DNA from: Dermatophilaceae bacterium Soc4.6
Lineage (GTDB): Bacteria; Actinomycetota; Actinomycetes; Actinomycetales; Dermatophilaceae
Assembly (NCBI GenBank): GCA_039889245.1
Contig: JAZGVH010000002.1
Span: 4,464,001 to 4,528,000 of the forward strand
DNA length: 64,000 bases
Direction: 5' to 3'
Shown here one piece after another: positions 34,381-43,498 of this stretch (position 1 is its first letter; the number at the start of each line of letters is the position of its first letter). The notes below the pieces were generated by a model, which saw only the letters and a program-made list of their open reading frames with translations, did no database searches and had not been told where the DNA came from. A program made the position numbers and the translations under genes.

Positions 34381-34403
34381 ATGGTACCGCACCATTGACG
34401 CGC
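34381..34403. promoter_or_regulatory. Dyad element, copy 2
   Basis: ATGGT-ACCGC-ACCAT followed by TGACGCGC; same arms and spacing as copy 1, with one base different in the spacer. It lies 37-59 bases upstream of the 34344 start. Confidence 0.6.
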
Positions 34404-35195
34404 ATGGGGATTGTCCTTAACTGACAGTATGGAATTTCTCAAGACAACAGTTGGAAGAGGCGAAAGGCCGGGCAGATGAAGCCAAGACTCGTCGCTTCGA
34501 AGGTGCCGTGAAAAAGTCTAAGAGCGACAAGCGTGCCGCCGAGGGCTGGCTTCAGCAAGAGGACGCACGGGTGGCACGCAGTGTCCCTGGTCTTGCAGGG
34601 TGGCGGACCCCGGTCGCGGCGGCCTGGAGAGTCTGCGTTCGACGCGCGCGTAGCGGACTGCCGCGTCTCGGCGGTGCGTCAAACTGGGCGAAGTGACGCA
34701 GGGGTACGCGGCTGTCGGATCCGAGCCCCCGGACAGCTACTCGCGGGAGCGCGACGTGGGCGGGTGGGCCACACCATTCGTGCCGTGGCCGTGCCACCGC
34801 CTCGAGTGGGTGGCGCTGCGGCGGCTCGCGCACTCCGGCCGCCCTTGGTCCGGCACAATGCCGGGCATGGTGGTTGTGCGACCCGGGAGCGAGCCCCGGA
34901 GGAGGCGGGCGATGGAGGGTTCGGTGCCGTGGGTGTCGAGGCGTACTGTCCGGGCATTCGCCGTCCGCCGGACTCTTGGGGGGGCACCTTCTTGGCGACC
35001 GCAACCGGTGCCGTGGATCAGACCCCCCGTTCAGTACAACTGGGAACGCCTCGACTCCGCCGCTTGCGCGTGCTGCTTCTTCGGGGCGGACGGTCTTGCT
35101 GCTCGCGCTGCGCGAGGCCAGCGGCCCGGCCCCGTCGCTGGAGCGCAGGTGGATGCGCGTGACCTCTGTTCAGCCCTCGTGCTTGGCGTGTCTCG
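34404..35195. other. Stretch without a clear gene
   Basis: The only suggestive frame is plus strand 34451-34570, which begins TTG and reads EEAKGRADEAKTRRFEGAVK, a charged helix; it then continues as Arg/Ala-rich shadow sequence. Other frames to 35195 look non-coding. Possible remnant. Confidence 0.35.
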
Positions 35196-35627
35196 GTGAC
35201 GCCGGACTACCTAGTGGACCCCGCTGCGATCCGTGACTCACGAATCGCTGCTGGGTTGACGCAACAGGAGTTGGCACGCCTGGTGGGGGTTGCCGGTGGA
35301 GACCGGGTGTCGAAGTGGGAGTGCGGGGCGGCCGTGCCCCGCCCAGAGGCTTTGCACCGGCTGGCAGCGGTACTCGACGTGCAGCCGATAGATCTTCTGA
35401 CCCCCCTCACTGGCGTCCCGGACCTGCGACGCCTCCGACTGCTAGTGGGGAAGTCTGCCGCAAGCGTCGCCAAGGCCGCGCACGTGTCGGTGACGACCTA
35501 TCAGCGCTGGGAGGGGGGCGGCGTCCAGCACCTGCCCCCTCGGGCGGCGTTGGCCGAGCTGGGGGAGGTGCTTGGGGTGAGCGCTGACGAGGTGAGCGCA
35601 GCTATCAGGGCTGCGCCCCGAGGCTGA
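35196..35627 (+). CDS. XRE-family transcriptional regulator with two HTH units
   Basis: 143 residues. The first HTH is at about 10-60 (IRDSRIAAGLTQQELARLVGVAGGDRVSKWECG), and a second weaker one is at about 78-135 (LRLLVGKSAASVAKAAHVSVTTYQRWEGG). Both have the Cro/C1 pattern. The GTG at 35196 is the start. It overlaps the convergent gene by 23 bp, which links their transcription by antisense reading. Possible targets are the neighbouring dehydrogenase genes; no operator is identifiable. Confidence 0.85.
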   Translation: MTPDYLVDPAAIRDSRIAAGLTQQELARLVGVAGGDRVSKWECGAAVPRPEALHRLAAVLDVQPIDLLTPLTGVPDLRRLRLLVGKSAASVAKAAHVSVTTYQRWEGGGVQHLPPRAALAELGEVLGVSADEVSAAIRAAPRG

Positions 35628-36612
35628 AGGTGAACAGCCCGGCGGTTGTGTGCTGGTCGAGTAGGACGATGTTGGCGATGATGTCGACGTCGAGCCAGCC
35701 GTCAGGCATCCGAGCGAGCCGCAGGTGACCGGTAGTCCGCCCGGTGCGCAAGGAGTCCGACAGTTGCTGAGCAGCGGGTTGGTCGTGAGGGTGGATCCAC
35801 CGAGGGTCTAGCCGGGCCGGGTCGTGAGTCCAGTGCAGATCGGGGAGAGGGCCGTCGATCCACCGCAGGATGCGTAGGGTGCTGAGGTTGACCAGGGCGC
35901 GGTGCTCCCCGGGTCGGGCGATGCTCTCGAGGACCCGATGTTCGAGGATGGCCGGGGGAGGAGCTGCGGGGGTGGCGTCCGCGGGTCCGATGTCATGGGT
36001 AATTCCTCGCAGGACGACCTCAGGGTTCCCGTTGGGGGTCTCGAGGATCGCTCGGCAAGAGAGGTGGCCGGCGCGCATCTCAGCATCGTCGCGGCGGATA
36101 GCCCACACAGCTTGGTGCTCGTCGCCGGGTCGGGACCGGACGAGCAACGCCATGGCCTGGGCGTCGTCGATGTTGGGGATGAGTCGGGTGAAGGCTTCGG
36201 CAGTCGCGCGTTCGGTTTGCCGCCGGTCCGGCGGGACTCCATATAGGTCGAGCAGTCCGTCGCTACCGCCGATGGTGTCGGTAGTGAGGTTGAAGTGCCA
36301 GGCCCCGGCGAGGTCACGGGGTGGCGGTTCTTGGTTGAGACCACCGGTCCAGACCCAGACCCCGTGCACGTGGCCGCGGAAGGAGATCAGTGGTTCGCAT
36401 ACGACGTGGTGCTGACCGTCGCGGGTGGTGTGATCTGCTTGCTGGCCGGTGGCCATGGTGTCGGCGACAGCCTCCTCGACCGCGGTGAGGAACCGCCCAC
36501 GGCTGAGGACGGTGCGCAGGGGTACCATCCGTTTAGGGGCGGTCCCGACCCCGATGACGCTGGGCGCGTTGTCGCCGCCGAACGTCTCAATGAGCAGCCA
36601 CTGGTCTGCCAT
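35605..36612 (-). CDS. Two-domain GAF/PAS-like protein (DUF5593-type)
   Basis: 335 residues from ATG at 36612 (MADQWLLIETFGG). An N-terminal domain (about 1-120) has PSVIGVGTAPKRMVPLRTVLSRGRFLTAV and HGVWVWTG, a pattern I know from mycobacterial/nocardial GAF-like proteins of this type. The second half resembles a PAS-type sensor (LLDLYGVPPDRRQTERATAEAF...). No output domain is present. The upstream ORF extension to 36822 is Ser/Pro-rich shadow. It lies 40 bp after the SDR gene in the same direction, so they may form an operon. Confidence 0.7.
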   Translation of the reverse strand: MADQWLLIETFGGDNAPSVIGVGTAPKRMVPLRTVLSRGRFLTAVEEAVADTMATGQQADHTTRDGQHHVVCEPLISFRGHVHGVWVWTGGLNQEPPPRDLAGAWHFNLTTDTIGGSDGLLDLYGVPPDRRQTERATAEAFTRLIPNIDDAQAMALLVRSRPGDEHQAVWAIRRDDAEMRAGHLSCRAILETPNGNPEVVLRGITHDIGPADATPAAPPPAILEHRVLESIARPGEHRALVNLSTLRILRWIDGPLPDLHWTHDPARLDPRWIHPHDQPAAQQLSDSLRTGRTTGHLRLARMPDGWLDVDIIANIVLLDQHTTAGLFTFSLGAQP

Positions 36613-36652
36613 CTCCCCGACCTCGTCTCGTACCTCGTTGTACGCGCTGATT

Positions 36653-37498
36653 CTAGGGCCGAGCCAGCCCCAGACGCTCGGTGAGGAACTGGTACCTGCC
36701 GGCCAAGAGGCGTGACACGAGATCCGCTGCGTGGGCGTCTGCGCCGATGACGATCCTGCGGCGGCCTTGGGTTGAGCCCCGGAGGATGGCCGCTGCGGCG
36801 TCTCCGGCGGAGGTGCGTGCAATGCGGCTGTCGAACTGGTGCTCGATCGCGGTGGCGTCCGTCGGGTGTGCGTAGAGACCGTTGCGCATGATGCCGGTGC
36901 GCACCCCTCCGAGGATCACGCAGCTCACCGTCACACGGTCGGTGACCTCTTGCTGGAGGGCCTCGGTGAAGCCGCGGACGGCGAACTTGGCCGCGTTGTA
37001 GGCGCTATAGCCAGCGACGCCGACAAGGCCGAAGGCACTGGATACGTTGACGATCTGGGCGGAGGGGTGGCTCTGGAGGTCGGGGAGAAAGACCTGGCAG
37101 CAGGAGATCGTGCCGATGAGGTCGACGGCGACGACTCGCTGGATGTCAGCGATGTTGGTGTCCCCGAGCTGGCCCACGTGGATGAGGCCGGCGAGGTTGA
37201 ACAAGCCGTCGGGGGCGCCCTGCGATGACAAGATCTGTCCTCCGGTTTCGGCCACCGCCTTGTGGTCGGCAACATCGACCACCCAGCTGCTGATGTCGAC
37301 GCCGTGGCCCGCGCAAAGGGCCGCAGTCTCGGACAAGGACCCATCGTCGACGTCGAGCAGGGCGAGGGAGGTGCCCGCTCGCGCCAGCTGGAGAGCAAGG
37401 GCCTGCCCGATACCGCCGCCGGCACCGGTCACGACCGCCAGGCGAAGGGGAGCGTGCGGCTTGTCCCTGTGATGGGGGATGACGCGCGGCATGCCCAT
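36653..37498 (-). CDS. Short-chain dehydrogenase/reductase (SDR)
   Basis: 281 residues. Classical SDR: VVTGAGGGIGQALALQLARAG (TGxxxGIG cofactor loop), NLAG-type LFNLAGLIHVG, IVNVSSAFGLVG (catalytic Ser) and YSAYNAAKFAVRGF (YxxxK). The C-terminal ~50 residues resemble membrane-associated SDRs. The substrate is unknown. The ATG at 37498 has GGAAAGGA upstream; a second ATG two codons later is possible. Confidence 0.9.
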   Translation of the reverse strand: MGMPRVIPHHRDKPHAPLRLAVVTGAGGGIGQALALQLARAGTSLALLDVDDGSLSETAALCAGHGVDISSWVVDVADHKAVAETGGQILSSQGAPDGLFNLAGLIHVGQLGDTNIADIQRVVAVDLIGTISCCQVFLPDLQSHPSAQIVNVSSAFGLVGVAGYSAYNAAKFAVRGFTEALQQEVTDRVTVSCVILGGVRTGIMRNGLYAHPTDATAIEHQFDSRIARTSAGDAAAAILRGSTQGRRRIVIGADAHAADLVSRLLAGRYQFLTERLGLARP

Positions 37499-37808
37499 GG
37501 CTATCCTTTCCCGTACTGCGCCCGGGAGCGTCTGCCTCCGGGATGGGTCAGCGCTAGGAACCCATCGGCCTGATCCCCTGCACCGTAGCCGCGATCTGCC
37601 CTGCCATTGAGTGGCAGCGGATTCGAGCACCCGGGAGGGCGCCGTGCCTCGTAGCCGCATCACCGCAACGACACCCGCTGGGTTCGTAGGAGCTTGGGCT
37701 ACCTCTGTTGGGTGTTCTGGGCTAGTGTTAAAAAACCGATCTGCGATGCCGCTGTCCCCCTGGGCCTGCCACTGGGGCTTTAGGCAAGTAGAAGGGAGGG
37801 GATAAAAC
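37499..37808. other. Divergent intergenic region between SDR gene and Tad locus
   Basis: It holds the promoters of the SDR gene (leftward) and of the Tad locus (rightward). TAGTGT at 37722 resembles a -10 box but has no well-spaced -35. GGGAGGGG at 37794-37801 is the ribosome site of the first Tad-locus gene. Confidence 0.4.
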
Positions 37809-38402
37809 GTGGCTGGCAAACAAGCTCTCATGACGGCTGCCGTCGTCACTGCGGCCGGCGGCTTGATGCTGCCGAGCCTGGTGGCGTGCTCGAGCACGCC
37901 TACCCCGTCTGCAACGACGTCGACGACGCAGCCCTCCAGTGCCTCACCCTCGACCCCCACGACTTCTGTCCCCTCCTCGACCACCACGACGACAGGTCCT
38001 GCTACCGCCGCCCTTAGCTCGGCTGAGGCAGCTGTCTCCTCCTTCTGGACCTCCCTCGACGCTCTCAGCGCTGAACCGAACAGCGACCTTGCTGCGTTGG
38101 CCAAGGTCGCCCGCGACCCCGCGTTCCAGACGTGGCAACAGCTCATCGTGCAGCGACGGGTCAAGAGCCTGAGGCAGATCGGCGCAACCAAGGTTGCGAC
38201 AGCTGTCGCCAGGAGAACAGGTGCCTCAACGTTCGATGTGGAGGCCTGCATCGACGTTAGTGGCACGGATCTGGTTGACAGCAAGGGGAAGTCGGTCGTA
38301 CCCGCAGACCGATCCCCTCGGATTCGCTACCAGTATTCCGTCGTCCAGGGGAGTGACTCGAAGTTCTACGTGACGCGCGACAAGGCGTCTGGTTCATGCT
38401 GA
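37809..38402 (+). CDS. Lipoprotein, first gene of the Tad-like locus
   Basis: 197 residues. Signal peptide with lipobox LVACSS (about residues 22-27), then a Thr/Ser/Pro-rich linker (~28-65) and a C-terminal NTF2-like or small globular domain with AEAAVSSFWTSLDALSAEPNSD and YQYSVVQGSDSKFYVTRDKA. It is probably membrane-anchored on the outer face. GTG start with strong GGGAGGGG seven bases upstream. The stop overlaps the next gene. Confidence 0.8.
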   Translation: MAGKQALMTAAVVTAAGGLMLPSLVACSSTPTPSATTSTTQPSSASPSTPTTSVPSSTTTTTGPATAALSSAEAAVSSFWTSLDALSAEPNSDLAALAKVARDPAFQTWQQLIVQRRVKSLRQIGATKVATAVARRTGASTFDVEACIDVSGTDLVDSKGKSVVPADRSPRIRYQYSVVQGSDSKFYVTRDKASGSC

Positions 38403-39337
38403 CGCCGAGGCGGCTTGTGGCCGCTGTCGTGCTCAGTGTCGCGTGTCTCCCGTACGGGGCCGCCATGGCAGACACCCCGGTGGTGTGTACCCCTCCCTCT
38501 GTCCTCGACCCGGTCAGCGGCACGTGCCAGATCGTCGTCACCGACCCCGGCGGCGGGGGTGGCGCTGGGGGAGGCGGCGGGACTGGTGGGCCGACCAAGC
38601 CGGTCGGCAACAGTCCAGCCAAGTGCGTGTCGCGCTGGTCGGGCGCGGCTACCAAGGTGCCATGCACCTCGGCCTCGGGGTACTGGTCCAACGGCCGCCA
38701 GTGCTATGTCTCGGCGATGAGCCCGCAGCCGGCGAAGACCGACCCGATCTGGGGTGGCCACGTTGACGGCACGGTCTATGCGTGTGCGCCACCGGTGGCG
38801 TCGCCTGGCGGTCAGATCGTCACGTACTTCTGGGCTGCGACGCCGCCGCCGGGGCCGGCAGCTCCTCCCGACCCCCGCGTCCTCGCGACACGAGCGGTCG
38901 CGTCAATGCGGCTGCACGCCATCGCGATCGGGATCGTCCCCGAGCCGCGCCCGGGCAGGGTCGGGATCATCGGGCTCCCGACGTGGATGTGGGCGGCCGC
39001 ACCAGACGCGCAGAGCCTGGGCCCCCTCACCCGAACAGCGAGCGCCGGAGGGTTCACGGTCACCGCTTCGGCGACGGCGGATCGGACGGTCTGGACGATG
39101 GGCGACGGAGCCACGGTCACCTGTCGCGGCCCCGGCACCCCGTACGCCGACGTGTACGGCAGGCAACCGTCGCCGACGTGCGGGCACACGTACACGAAGC
39201 AGGGGACCTACGCGGTCCGGGCTACGACCTACTGGGTCGTGACCTGGACTGGCATCGGCCAGACGGGGACCATCCCGCTGGCCTTCACCGCGACAACCAC
39301 CATCACCATGGGTGAAGCCCAGGTGCTCAACGGCTGA
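38396..39337 (+). CDS. Secreted protein of the Tad-like locus
   Basis: 313 residues with a signal peptide (about 1-25, VVLSVACLPYGAAMA), a Gly-rich linker (VVTDPGGGGGAGGGGG) and a C-terminal PKD/beta-sandwich-like half with TPYADVYGRQPSPTCGHTYTKQGTY. Several paired Cys suggest disulfides. Proteins of this layout accompany actinobacterial Tad clusters; role unknown. It overlaps the preceding lipoprotein by seven bases. Confidence 0.75.
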   Translation: MLTPRRLVAAVVLSVACLPYGAAMADTPVVCTPPSVLDPVSGTCQIVVTDPGGGGGAGGGGGTGGPTKPVGNSPAKCVSRWSGAATKVPCTSASGYWSNGRQCYVSAMSPQPAKTDPIWGGHVDGTVYACAPPVASPGGQIVTYFWAATPPPGPAAPPDPRVLATRAVASMRLHAIAIGIVPEPRPGRVGIIGLPTWMWAAAPDAQSLGPLTRTASAGGFTVTASATADRTVWTMGDGATVTCRGPGTPYADVYGRQPSPTCGHTYTKQGTYAVRATTYWVVTWTGIGQTGTIPLAFTATTTITMGEAQVLNG

Positions 39338-39524
39338 CCCCCGAAGGGTGCATACCGGCATGGCCACCACCACAACGACCTCAGCAGCATCAGCGGCGTC
39401 CGCCACGTCCGGGTCTCACCCGCCCACGCGCCCACCCTCGAAGGCGAGCACCGCTTCTCCCGGGGGATCCTCGAGCTCCTGGCGTGCGGGACGACGCCTC
39501 GGCCGGCCGGCTACCGAGGACGGC

Positions 39525-40154
39525 ATGAGCGAGGCGACATTGTCCGTGGCGCCTGCGCCTCGGCTTCGGCGTCGTCCCGTCTTGATGGTGGCGTCGGTGG
39601 CCGCGGTGTGTCTGGGCGCCTTGCTGGGGGTGTGGGCATGGACGTCGACGAGCACGACGCACGAGGTGGTCGCTGCCCGCCAGACCATCACCCGCGGACA
39701 GACCATCAGCCAAGCCGACGTCATGACCGTGCAGGTCGGGGTCGACCCGGCACTGAAGCCGATCCCGGGCAGCCAGCTCGCCGGTCTCGTGGGCCGACGG
39801 GCGGCCTTGGACATGGCGGCCGGGTCCCTGGTCACCAGCGACGACGTCATCGCAACGGTCCTTCCGGGTCAGGGCATGTCGGTGGTCGGGGTATCCCTTC
39901 CTGCGTCGCTTCTGCCCGGTGAGGCGCTGGTCGCTGGCGACCGGGTGCGGGTCGTGGCGACCCCCGGTCAGCAGGGCGACGTCGGGTCAGAGCCCCCCGC
40001 GACGATCCCGGCGACCGTGGTCGGTGTCTACCCCGACGGGCAGAGCGACCAGACCGTCGTGTCGGTCGAGGTGCCTCAGGAGCGGGCGGCGGAGCTGGCC
40101 GCCCGCTCGGCCACGGGCAAGGTGGCCCTCATCCTCGACAGCCGCGAACGGTGA
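39525..40154 (+). CDS. SAF-domain pilus assembly protein (CpaB/RcpC-like)
   Basis: 209 residues from ATG at 39525 with GAGGA upstream. One membrane segment (about 17-38, VLMVASVAAVCLGALLGVWAW) is followed by the SAF domain: VVAARQTITRGQTISQADVMTVQV, LVGRRAALDMAAGSLVTSDDV and then VGVSLPASLLPGEALVAGDRVRVVAT. In Tad systems CpaB links the outer assembly to the motor. An in-frame ATG at 39360 would add 55 Thr/Ser-rich residues and seems less likely. Confidence 0.85.
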   Translation: MSEATLSVAPAPRLRRRPVLMVASVAAVCLGALLGVWAWTSTSTTHEVVAARQTITRGQTISQADVMTVQVGVDPALKPIPGSQLAGLVGRRAALDMAAGSLVTSDDVIATVLPGQGMSVVGVSLPASLLPGEALVAGDRVRVVATPGQQGDVGSEPPATIPATVVGVYPDGQSDQTVVSVEVPQERAAELAARSATGKVALILDSRER

Positions 40155-40166
40155 GGCGATGACGTC

Positions 40167-40985
40167 ATGGCCGTGATCGTGCTCTGCTCCGCCTCCGGGT
40201 CACCGGGGGTGACCTCGACAGCGTTGGGTCTGGCCCTGGCCTGGCCCCGCCCGGTGCTGCTGGTGGACGCCGACCCCACCGGTGGCTCGGCCATCTTCGC
40301 GGGCTACCTGCGGGCGCAGTCCGCCCCCACCGACTCCCTCGTCGACCTGGCCCTGGCCGCACGCGACGGCCACCTCACTGCGGCCATCGCCGCCGCGGTC
40401 ATCAGGATTCCCGGGCCGTCCGGGGAGGACGTCTCGACGGTGTCCCTCCTACCCGGGACACGGGCCCACGGACAGGCTCGCGGGCTGTCCGGGCTGTGGG
40501 AGCCGCTGGCTGCGGAGCTCGCCGCGCTCGAGGACACCGGGCAGGACGTCATCGTCGACGCGGGACGGCTCGGGTTGGTCGGCAGCCCGCAGCCCTTGCT
40601 GTATGCCGCTGACGTGGCGTTGCTCGTGGCCCGGTCCGACCTGGTGTCCCTGGCGGGGGCGCGGTCGTGGGCCGAGACGCTGCGGACCGGGTTCGAGCGG
40701 GTTGGTGGGGTGTCGGCGTTGTCACTGCTGCTGGTGGGGGAGGGTCGGCCCTACTCGGCCGGGGAGGTGCGCAAGGTCCTCCAGATCCCCGTGACCGCCT
40801 CGCTGCCGTGGGACCCGGACGCGGCCGCCGTCTTCGCGAGGGGGGCGACGGCTCCCCGCCGGTTCGGCTCGTCTGCGCTGGTGCGCAGCCTGACTGCGGC
40901 GAGTACCGCGGTCCAGGCTGCTGCCGCCGCCAACCGCGAGCAGCTGGCGGCCGTCGGTGCGGGAAGCGCGGGGGGACTGGCATGA
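40167..40985 (+). CDS. CpaE/TadZ-like ParA-family protein with degenerate P-loop
   Basis: 272 residues. The ParA/MinD fold is recognisable from VIVLCSASGSPGVTSTALGLALAW at the start, LLVDADPTGGSAIFAGYL (Walker A'-B region) and VIVDAGRLGLVGSPQPLLYAADVALLVARSDL. The Walker A has SPGVTST instead of KGGVGKT/S, so the lysines needed for ATP hydrolysis are absent, as often in TadZ. It probably localises the pilus motor. It is followed by an ATGA overlap with cpaF. Confidence 0.85.
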   Translation: MAVIVLCSASGSPGVTSTALGLALAWPRPVLLVDADPTGGSAIFAGYLRAQSAPTDSLVDLALAARDGHLTAAIAAAVIRIPGPSGEDVSTVSLLPGTRAHGQARGLSGLWEPLAAELAALEDTGQDVIVDAGRLGLVGSPQPLLYAADVALLVARSDLVSLAGARSWAETLRTGFERVGGVSALSLLLVGEGRPYSAGEVRKVLQIPVTASLPWDPDAAAVFARGATAPRRFGSSALVRSLTAASTAVQAAAAANREQLAAVGAGSAGGLA

Positions 40986-42589
40986 GCAGCGACCTCGCCT
41001 CCGGCCAGGCCGCCCGGCCTGACCCCGGCGACCCGACCTCCCTGCCCCTGTTCGCGCTCACTCCCCAGCCGGGGACGCCCCGACGACCCGGGCGGGTGCG
41101 GGGATCGTTCTCGATGACCGCCCCGAACACCCACCCCCCGGGCGCGACGCGCGACACCGTACGGGGCAGCGTTCCTAACGATACACCCTCAGCCCACGGC
41201 CGACCGCGACTACCCCGACAGGCTGGCCTGCTCAGAGACACCGTGGCCGGCGAGCTCGACTGGGGACTGGTGGCCGCGTTGCGTCAGTTGGCGTCGGACC
41301 GGTTGAGCTTGGGGATGGGGGAGGACCGGGCGCACCTGCCTCCTGCGGCGCAGCGGGAACGCGGTCGGGCGATCATCTTCGACCTGCTGCGCGCGGAGCA
41401 CGACGAGCGGGTCAGCTCGGGGCAGGACACGTGGTCGCTGGCTGAGCAGGACGCGCTGGCCCGGGCGGTCGACGACGCCTTGTTCGGGCTGGGCCGTCTG
41501 CAGCCGCTGGTCGACGACGACCGGGTGGAGAACATCCTGATCTTCGGGTGCGACTGTGTGGTCCTAGAGCTCAGCGATGGCCGCCTGCTGCCGGGGCCGG
41601 CGGTCGCGGACTCGGACCAGGAGCTCATCGACTTCCTCGTGTTCCTCGCGTCCCGGTCCGAGGTCAACGCCCGACCCTTCTCGCAGGCGCAGCCGCGACT
41701 GCACCTGCGCCTCGATGGCGGCGCGCGGCTCGCGGCCGCGGCCTGGGTCACCCCCCGCCCCTCGGTCGTCATCCGACGCCACCAGCTGCGGCAGGTCACT
41801 CTGACCGACCTGGTGGACCGGGGCACCGTGTCGGAGCTGGCGGCGTCGTTCCTGTCGGCGGCGGTCAAGGCCCGGCGCAGCATCGTCGTCTCCGGTGCGC
41901 AGAGCGCGGGAAAGACCACGTTGGTGCGGGCGCTGTGCGCGGAGATCCCCCGGCACGAAGTCATCGGCACGTTCGAGACCGAGTACGAGCTGCACCTGCA
42001 CGAGCTGAAGGACCAGCACCCGTACGTTTTCGCGTGGGAAGCCCGCCCCGGGTCGGGTGAGCGGGCCGCCGACGGGTCGCAGGCGGGGGAGTTCACCCTG
42101 AGCCAGGCCCTGTTCGACTCGTTCCGGTTCGACCTGTCCCGCCAGATCGTCGGGGAGGTCCGCGGTCCCGAGGTCTTGGCCATGCTCAAGGCGATGGAGT
42201 CCGGTGCCGGGTCGATCTCGACCACCCACGCCCCGAATGCTGAGGCCGCGATCGGCAAGCTCGTCACCTGCGCCATGGAAGCCGGCCCGCAGATCACCCA
42301 CGACTACGCGGTACGCGCGATCGCCGCCAGCATCGACGTCATCGTCCACGTGCACCTCGAGACCACCCCCCTGCCCGACGGCACCGCCCAACGCGACCGG
42401 TGGGTCGCCGAGATCATCACCGTCACCCCCGGGGAACGCGAGAAGGGCTACGCCGTCCAGCACGTCTTCCGCACCACCCCCGGGACGCGGGTCGCCGTAC
42501 CTGGGGTGCTGCCCGACGAGTACCGGGACCTGCAACGGTGGGGCTTTGCCCTGCAGGAGTTCTACGGCGCCAGCGAGGCCGCGTCATGA
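40982..42589 (+). CDS. Tad secretion ATPase CpaF/TadA
   Basis: 535 residues. It powers pilin assembly at the inner face of the membrane. Visible: IVVSGAQSAGKTTLVRALC (Walker A), FETEYELHLHELKD (Asp/Glu box region), IVGEVRGPEVLAMLKAMESGAGSISTTHAPNAEAAIGKL (Walker B and His box). The N-terminal ~110 residues are variable. ATG at 40982 overlaps the preceding stop. Confidence 0.92.
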   Translation: MSSDLASGQAARPDPGDPTSLPLFALTPQPGTPRRPGRVRGSFSMTAPNTHPPGATRDTVRGSVPNDTPSAHGRPRLPRQAGLLRDTVAGELDWGLVAALRQLASDRLSLGMGEDRAHLPPAAQRERGRAIIFDLLRAEHDERVSSGQDTWSLAEQDALARAVDDALFGLGRLQPLVDDDRVENILIFGCDCVVLELSDGRLLPGPAVADSDQELIDFLVFLASRSEVNARPFSQAQPRLHLRLDGGARLAAAAWVTPRPSVVIRRHQLRQVTLTDLVDRGTVSELAASFLSAAVKARRSIVVSGAQSAGKTTLVRALCAEIPRHEVIGTFETEYELHLHELKDQHPYVFAWEARPGSGERAADGSQAGEFTLSQALFDSFRFDLSRQIVGEVRGPEVLAMLKAMESGAGSISTTHAPNAEAAIGKLVTCAMEAGPQITHDYAVRAIAASIDVIVHVHLETTPLPDGTAQRDRWVAEIITVTPGEREKGYAVQHVFRTTPGTRVAVPGVLPDEYRDLQRWGFALQEFYGASEAAS

Positions 42590-43479
42590 CCGCCGTGATC
42601 CCTGCCCTGGCCGGTGCACTCGTTGTCGCCGGCCTGCTCGGCGCGGCGACGTCACTGCGACCTATCCGCTCTGACAACCCTGCTGGGCCGATGGGTCGGC
42701 TACCGCGAACCGGACGCGGTGCCTTCCCGGGCATCGGCCGGGTCATGACGGTGAGCCGCCGGACCCGCGTGCTGGTGGTGGCAGGTGTCGCGGTGGGGCT
42801 GCTGGTCGCGGTCCTGACCGGGTGGCTGGTGGCGATCCTCGTGGTGCCGGCGGCATTGGCGGGGCTGCCCGTCCTGCTCTCCGCGCCGGCGTCGGCGGGT
42901 CAGATCACCCGGCTGGAGGCGATGGAGGAGTGGACCCGTTCCCTGTCGGGGATCCTGACCGCTGGCGTCGGTCTCGAGCAGGCGCTGATCTCGACGTTAC
43001 GTTCGACGCCGGAGGCGATCCGCCCGGAGGTGACGCGGCTGGCGTCCCGGTTGCGGGCGCGGTGGGCCACGGAGGACGCGCTGAGGGTCTTCGCGGACGA
43101 GCTCGACGACGCTACGGGTGATCTGATCGCGGGCAACCTCATCCTTGGTGCGCGCCGCCGCGGCGCCGGGGTGGCCAGCGTCCTGGAGGCCCTGGCCGAG
43201 TCCGTCGCCGCCGACGTCCGCGCCCGCCGCGAGATCGAGTCCGACCGGGCCAAGCCCCGCTCGACCGCCCGCTGGGTCACCCTCATTACTGTCTCGGTCC
43301 TGGCGGTCCTGGCCCTGACCGGCGACTACATCGCCCCGTACGGGTCCCCCATCGGGCAGCTCCTGCTCGTGCTGCTGCTCGGCCTGTACGTCGCGACGCT
43401 GCTGTGGATGCGGCACATGGCCACCGGTGCCCCGTTGCCCCGGTTCATCGGGGCCGCCGCGAAGGACGCAGCCCGATGA
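42586..43479 (+). CDS. TadB-like membrane protein (type II secretion F domain)
   Basis: 297 residues. Two N-terminal membrane segments (about 5-20 and 57-92) are followed by the T2SSF cytoplasmic domain, LEAMEEWTRSLSGILTAGVGLEQALIST, and two C-terminal membrane segments (VTLITVSVLAVLALTGDYI, LLLVLLLGLYVATLLWM). Overlaps cpaF by four bases. It forms the inner-membrane platform with TadC. Confidence 0.88.
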   Translation: MTAVIPALAGALVVAGLLGAATSLRPIRSDNPAGPMGRLPRTGRGAFPGIGRVMTVSRRTRVLVVAGVAVGLLVAVLTGWLVAILVVPAALAGLPVLLSAPASAGQITRLEAMEEWTRSLSGILTAGVGLEQALISTLRSTPEAIRPEVTRLASRLRARWATEDALRVFADELDDATGDLIAGNLILGARRRGAGVASVLEALAESVAADVRARREIESDRAKPRSTARWVTLITVSVLAVLALTGDYIAPYGSPIGQLLLVLLLGLYVATLLWMRHMATGAPLPRFIGAAAKDAAR

Positions 43480-43498
43480 CCTGGCCGGTGGAGACGTG

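Noticed and set aside
34693-35199. 168-residue plus-strand frame upstream of the XRE gene
   Set aside because: Arg/Pro/Trp-rich without motif, overlapping other equally long frames; no ribosome site.
36653-38284. 543-residue version of the SDR protein
   Set aside because: The extension is antisense to the first Tad-locus gene and lacks motifs; SDRs have ~250-280 residues.
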